From positions 2,173,501 through 2,237,500 of the forward strand of contig NZ_CP109787.1 in NCBI RefSeq assembly GCF_025857195.1: DNA of 64,000 nucleotides, read 5' to 3'. Of the stretch, positions 62,647-64,000 are shown piece by piece (the first letter of the stretch is position 1; the number at the start of each line of letters is the position of its first letter). The stretch is from Leisingera thetidis. GTDB taxonomy: Bacteria > Pseudomonadota > Alphaproteobacteria > Rhodobacterales > Rhodobacteraceae. Below the pieces are notes generated by a model. That model was not told the origin of the DNA and did no database searches. It worked only from the letters and a program-made list of their open reading frames with translations. Made by a program: the position numbers and the translations under genes.

Positions 62647-64000
62647 GTGTCCCTATTCCTGATTGCGGCCCTGCCCTTTCTCGGAGCCGTCTTCCCCGCG
62701 CTGTTGATCCGCGCGGGCCGCAATGCCGCGGCTTCGGCAGCCGGGCTGACCACATTCCTCGCCTTCACCGGGCTGATGCTGCACATCCCCGCGGTGTTCC
62801 GCGGCGAGACCGTCCATGCCGCGGTGGATTGGCTGCCCGGCCTTGGCCTCAACGCCAATTTCTTTCTCGACGGGCTGGGGTTCCTGTTTGCGGCAATGAT
62901 CCTTGGCATCGGCCTGCTGATCATCCTTTACGCCCGCTTCTACCTGTCGCGCGAAGACCCGATGGGCCAGTTCTACAGCTATCTGCTGCTGTTCCAGGGC
63001 GCGATGGTCGGCATCGTTTTGTCCGACAACATCCTGCTTCTGCTGGTGTTCTGGGAGCTGACCTCGCTCAGTTCCTTCCTGCTGATCGGCTATTGGAAGC
63101 ACCTGCCCGAAGGCCGCCAGGGCGCGCGGATGGCACTGGCAGTGACCGGTTCCGGCGGGCTGGCGATGATCGCGGGGATGCTGATCCTGGGCCATATTGC
63201 GGGCTCCTATGACCTCAGCGTGATCCTTCAGAACAAGGAGGCGATCCAGGCGTCGCACCTGTACCTGCCGGCGCTGATCCTGATCCTGATCGGCGCCTTC
63301 ACCAAATCGGCGCAGTTCCCGTTCCATTTCTGGCTGCCGCACGCGATGGCCGCGCCGACGCCGGTCTCGGCCTACCTGCACTCCGCCACCATGGTGAAGG
63401 CCGGGCTGTTCCTGATGGCCCGCCTGTGGCCGGTGCTCGCAGGCACGCCCGAGTGGTTCTATATCGTTGCCACCACCGGCCTCGTGACTATGCTCATCGG
63501 CGCGGTGATCGCGCTGTTCAAGGACGACCTCAAGGCGCTTCTGGCGTTCTCCACCGTCAGCCACCTCGGCCTGATCACCATGCTCCTCGGTTTCGGCACC
63601 AAGATCGCTGCGGTGGCCGCCGTCTTCCACATCATCAACCACGCCACCTTCAAGGCGGCGCTGTTCATGACCGCGGGCATCGTCGACCACGAGGCCGGCA
63701 CCCGCGACATCAAGCGGCTGGGCGGATTGCGCCGCCTGATGCCGGTCACCTTTGCCATCGGCACCGTTGCCGCGCTGTCGATGGCCGGCATCGCGCCGCT
63801 GAACGGCTTTTTGTCCAAGGAAATGATGCTGGAAGAGGCCGCGCACACCCTCTGGAACGGCTCGCACCTGGCGGTGCCCGCGCTGGCCACAGTGGCGGCG
63901 CTGTTCTCGGCGGCCTATTCCTTCCGGTTCATCGCCCATGTGTTCCTCGGCCCCAAGCGCGACGACTACCCCGGACACCCGCATGACCCGAATACCGGCA
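62647..64000 (+). CDS. mrpA: Mrp-type Na+/H+ antiporter subunit A (partial, C-terminus missing)
   Basis: The first 451 codons are present; the gene runs off the right edge. It begins with GTG (MSLFLIAALPFLGAVFPALL) after GGAGACCTGCAC. It is a NuoL-like membrane protein with the proton-pathway motifs VFWELTSLSSFLLIGYW, FTKSAQFPFHFWLPHAM, TPVSAYLHSATMVKAG and HIINHATFKAALFMTAGIVDH. Mrp subunits form a cation/proton antiporter for sodium and pH homeostasis; mrpB-G are expected beyond the edge. Confidence 0.92.
   Translation, partial: MSLFLIAALPFLGAVFPALLIRAGRNAAASAAGLTTFLAFTGLMLHIPAVFRGETVHAAVDWLPGLGLNANFFLDGLGFLFAAMILGIGLLIILYARFYLSREDPMGQFYSYLLLFQGAMVGIVLSDNILLLLVFWELTSLSSFLLIGYWKHLPEGRQGARMALAVTGSGGLAMIAGMLILGHIAGSYDLSVILQNKEAIQASHLYLPALILILIGAFTKSAQFPFHFWLPHAMAAPTPVSAYLHSATMVKAGLFLMARLWPVLAGTPEWFYIVATTGLVTMLIGAVIALFKDDLKALLAFSTVSHLGLITMLLGFGTKIAAVAAVFHIINHATFKAALFMTAGIVDHEAGTRDIKRLGGLRRLMPVTFAIGTVAALSMAGIAPLNGFLSKEMMLEEAAHTLWNGSHLAVPALATVAALFSAAYSFRFIAHVFLGPKRDDYPGHPHDPNTG

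Noticed and set aside
62256..63212. Plus-strand open frame overlapping the start of mrpA
   Set aside because: The true gene is the GTG-started frame at 62647, which carries all NuoL/MrpA motifs.
1..64000. Search for rRNA, tRNA, CRISPR repeats, transposases, integrases and phage genes
   Set aside because: None found by eye. Repeats seen are short intergenic palindromic elements, and gene order is that of a stable chromosomal region.

Overview
The window looks like chromosomal DNA of a marine alphaproteobacterium of the roseobacter group (Rhodobacteraceae; Leisingera, Phaeobacter or Ruegeria relatives). The basis is the GC-rich coding sequence, a complete roseobacter-type sox operon, a GapR-type DUF2312 protein, the DUF2155/MlaD-like/NDUFA12 neighbourhood beside aat, and an opgCGH cluster. 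The placement is an inference from gene content, not from a phylogeny. I see no rRNA, tRNA, CRISPR array, transposase or phage gene.

Layout. 0-10 kb: a reductive pyrimidine-degradation island. It holds an NMT1/THI5-type ABC importer (binding protein cut by the left edge), dihydropyrimidinase, an N-carbamoyl-beta-alanine amidohydrolase, a RutR-type TetR regulator and the dihydropyrimidine dehydrogenase pair preT-preA. Two RutR-box-like palindromes sit in front of the two divergent/convergent units. 10-12.3 kb: cupin, RidA, GapR and two small conserved proteins. 12.5-14.7 kb: a sulfide/persulfide module of an MBL-fold persulfide dioxygenase, a two-piece YeeE/YedE transporter and a DUF442 sulfurtransferase-like protein. 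15-21 kb: an orphan FliM/FliN-type protein, a sodium:solute-symporter/histidine-kinase fusion with a small membrane protein and a lone receiver, and an ScfR-like XRE regulator. 21.4-29 kb: a five-gene branched-chain-amino-acid/urea-type ABC importer, an AMP-forming acyl-CoA synthetase and a PAS-LuxR regulator. 29-36.8 kb: housekeeping genes (accBC, aat, DUF2155, MlaD-like, NDUFA12, RidA, clpX, clpP) and a GlxA-type AraC regulator.

36.8-48.5 kb is a full thiosulfate-oxidation (Sox) locus. The structural genes soxV-W-X-Y-Z-A-B-C-D-E-F run leftwards from a divergent promoter and soxS-soxR-soxT run rightwards. Four copies of an ATTC-N8-GAAT inverted repeat lie in front of soxC, soxB, soxX and in the soxV/soxS divergent region. 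These are good candidates for the binding site of the ArsR-family SoxR encoded in the locus.

48.6-64 kb: a PhoX phosphatase, a DUF302 protein, an overlapping TPP-enzyme/CoA-transferase pair, a TPR protein, the opgC-opgG-opgH operon for osmoregulated periplasmic glucans, a rhodanese/esterase pair and the start of an Mrp-type cation/proton antiporter (mrpA) cut by the right edge.

The least ordinary features are non-coding. They are the four matched Sox operators, the two RutR boxes, three consecutive perfect stem-loops between the binding-protein and permease genes of the ABC importer, and a dispersed structured repeat (7.0 and 60.8 kb) whose hairpins are kept although their sequences differ. 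The most interesting protein-level assembly is the transporter-kinase, lone receiver and ScfR-like regulator next to an uptake and acyl-CoA-ligase cluster.
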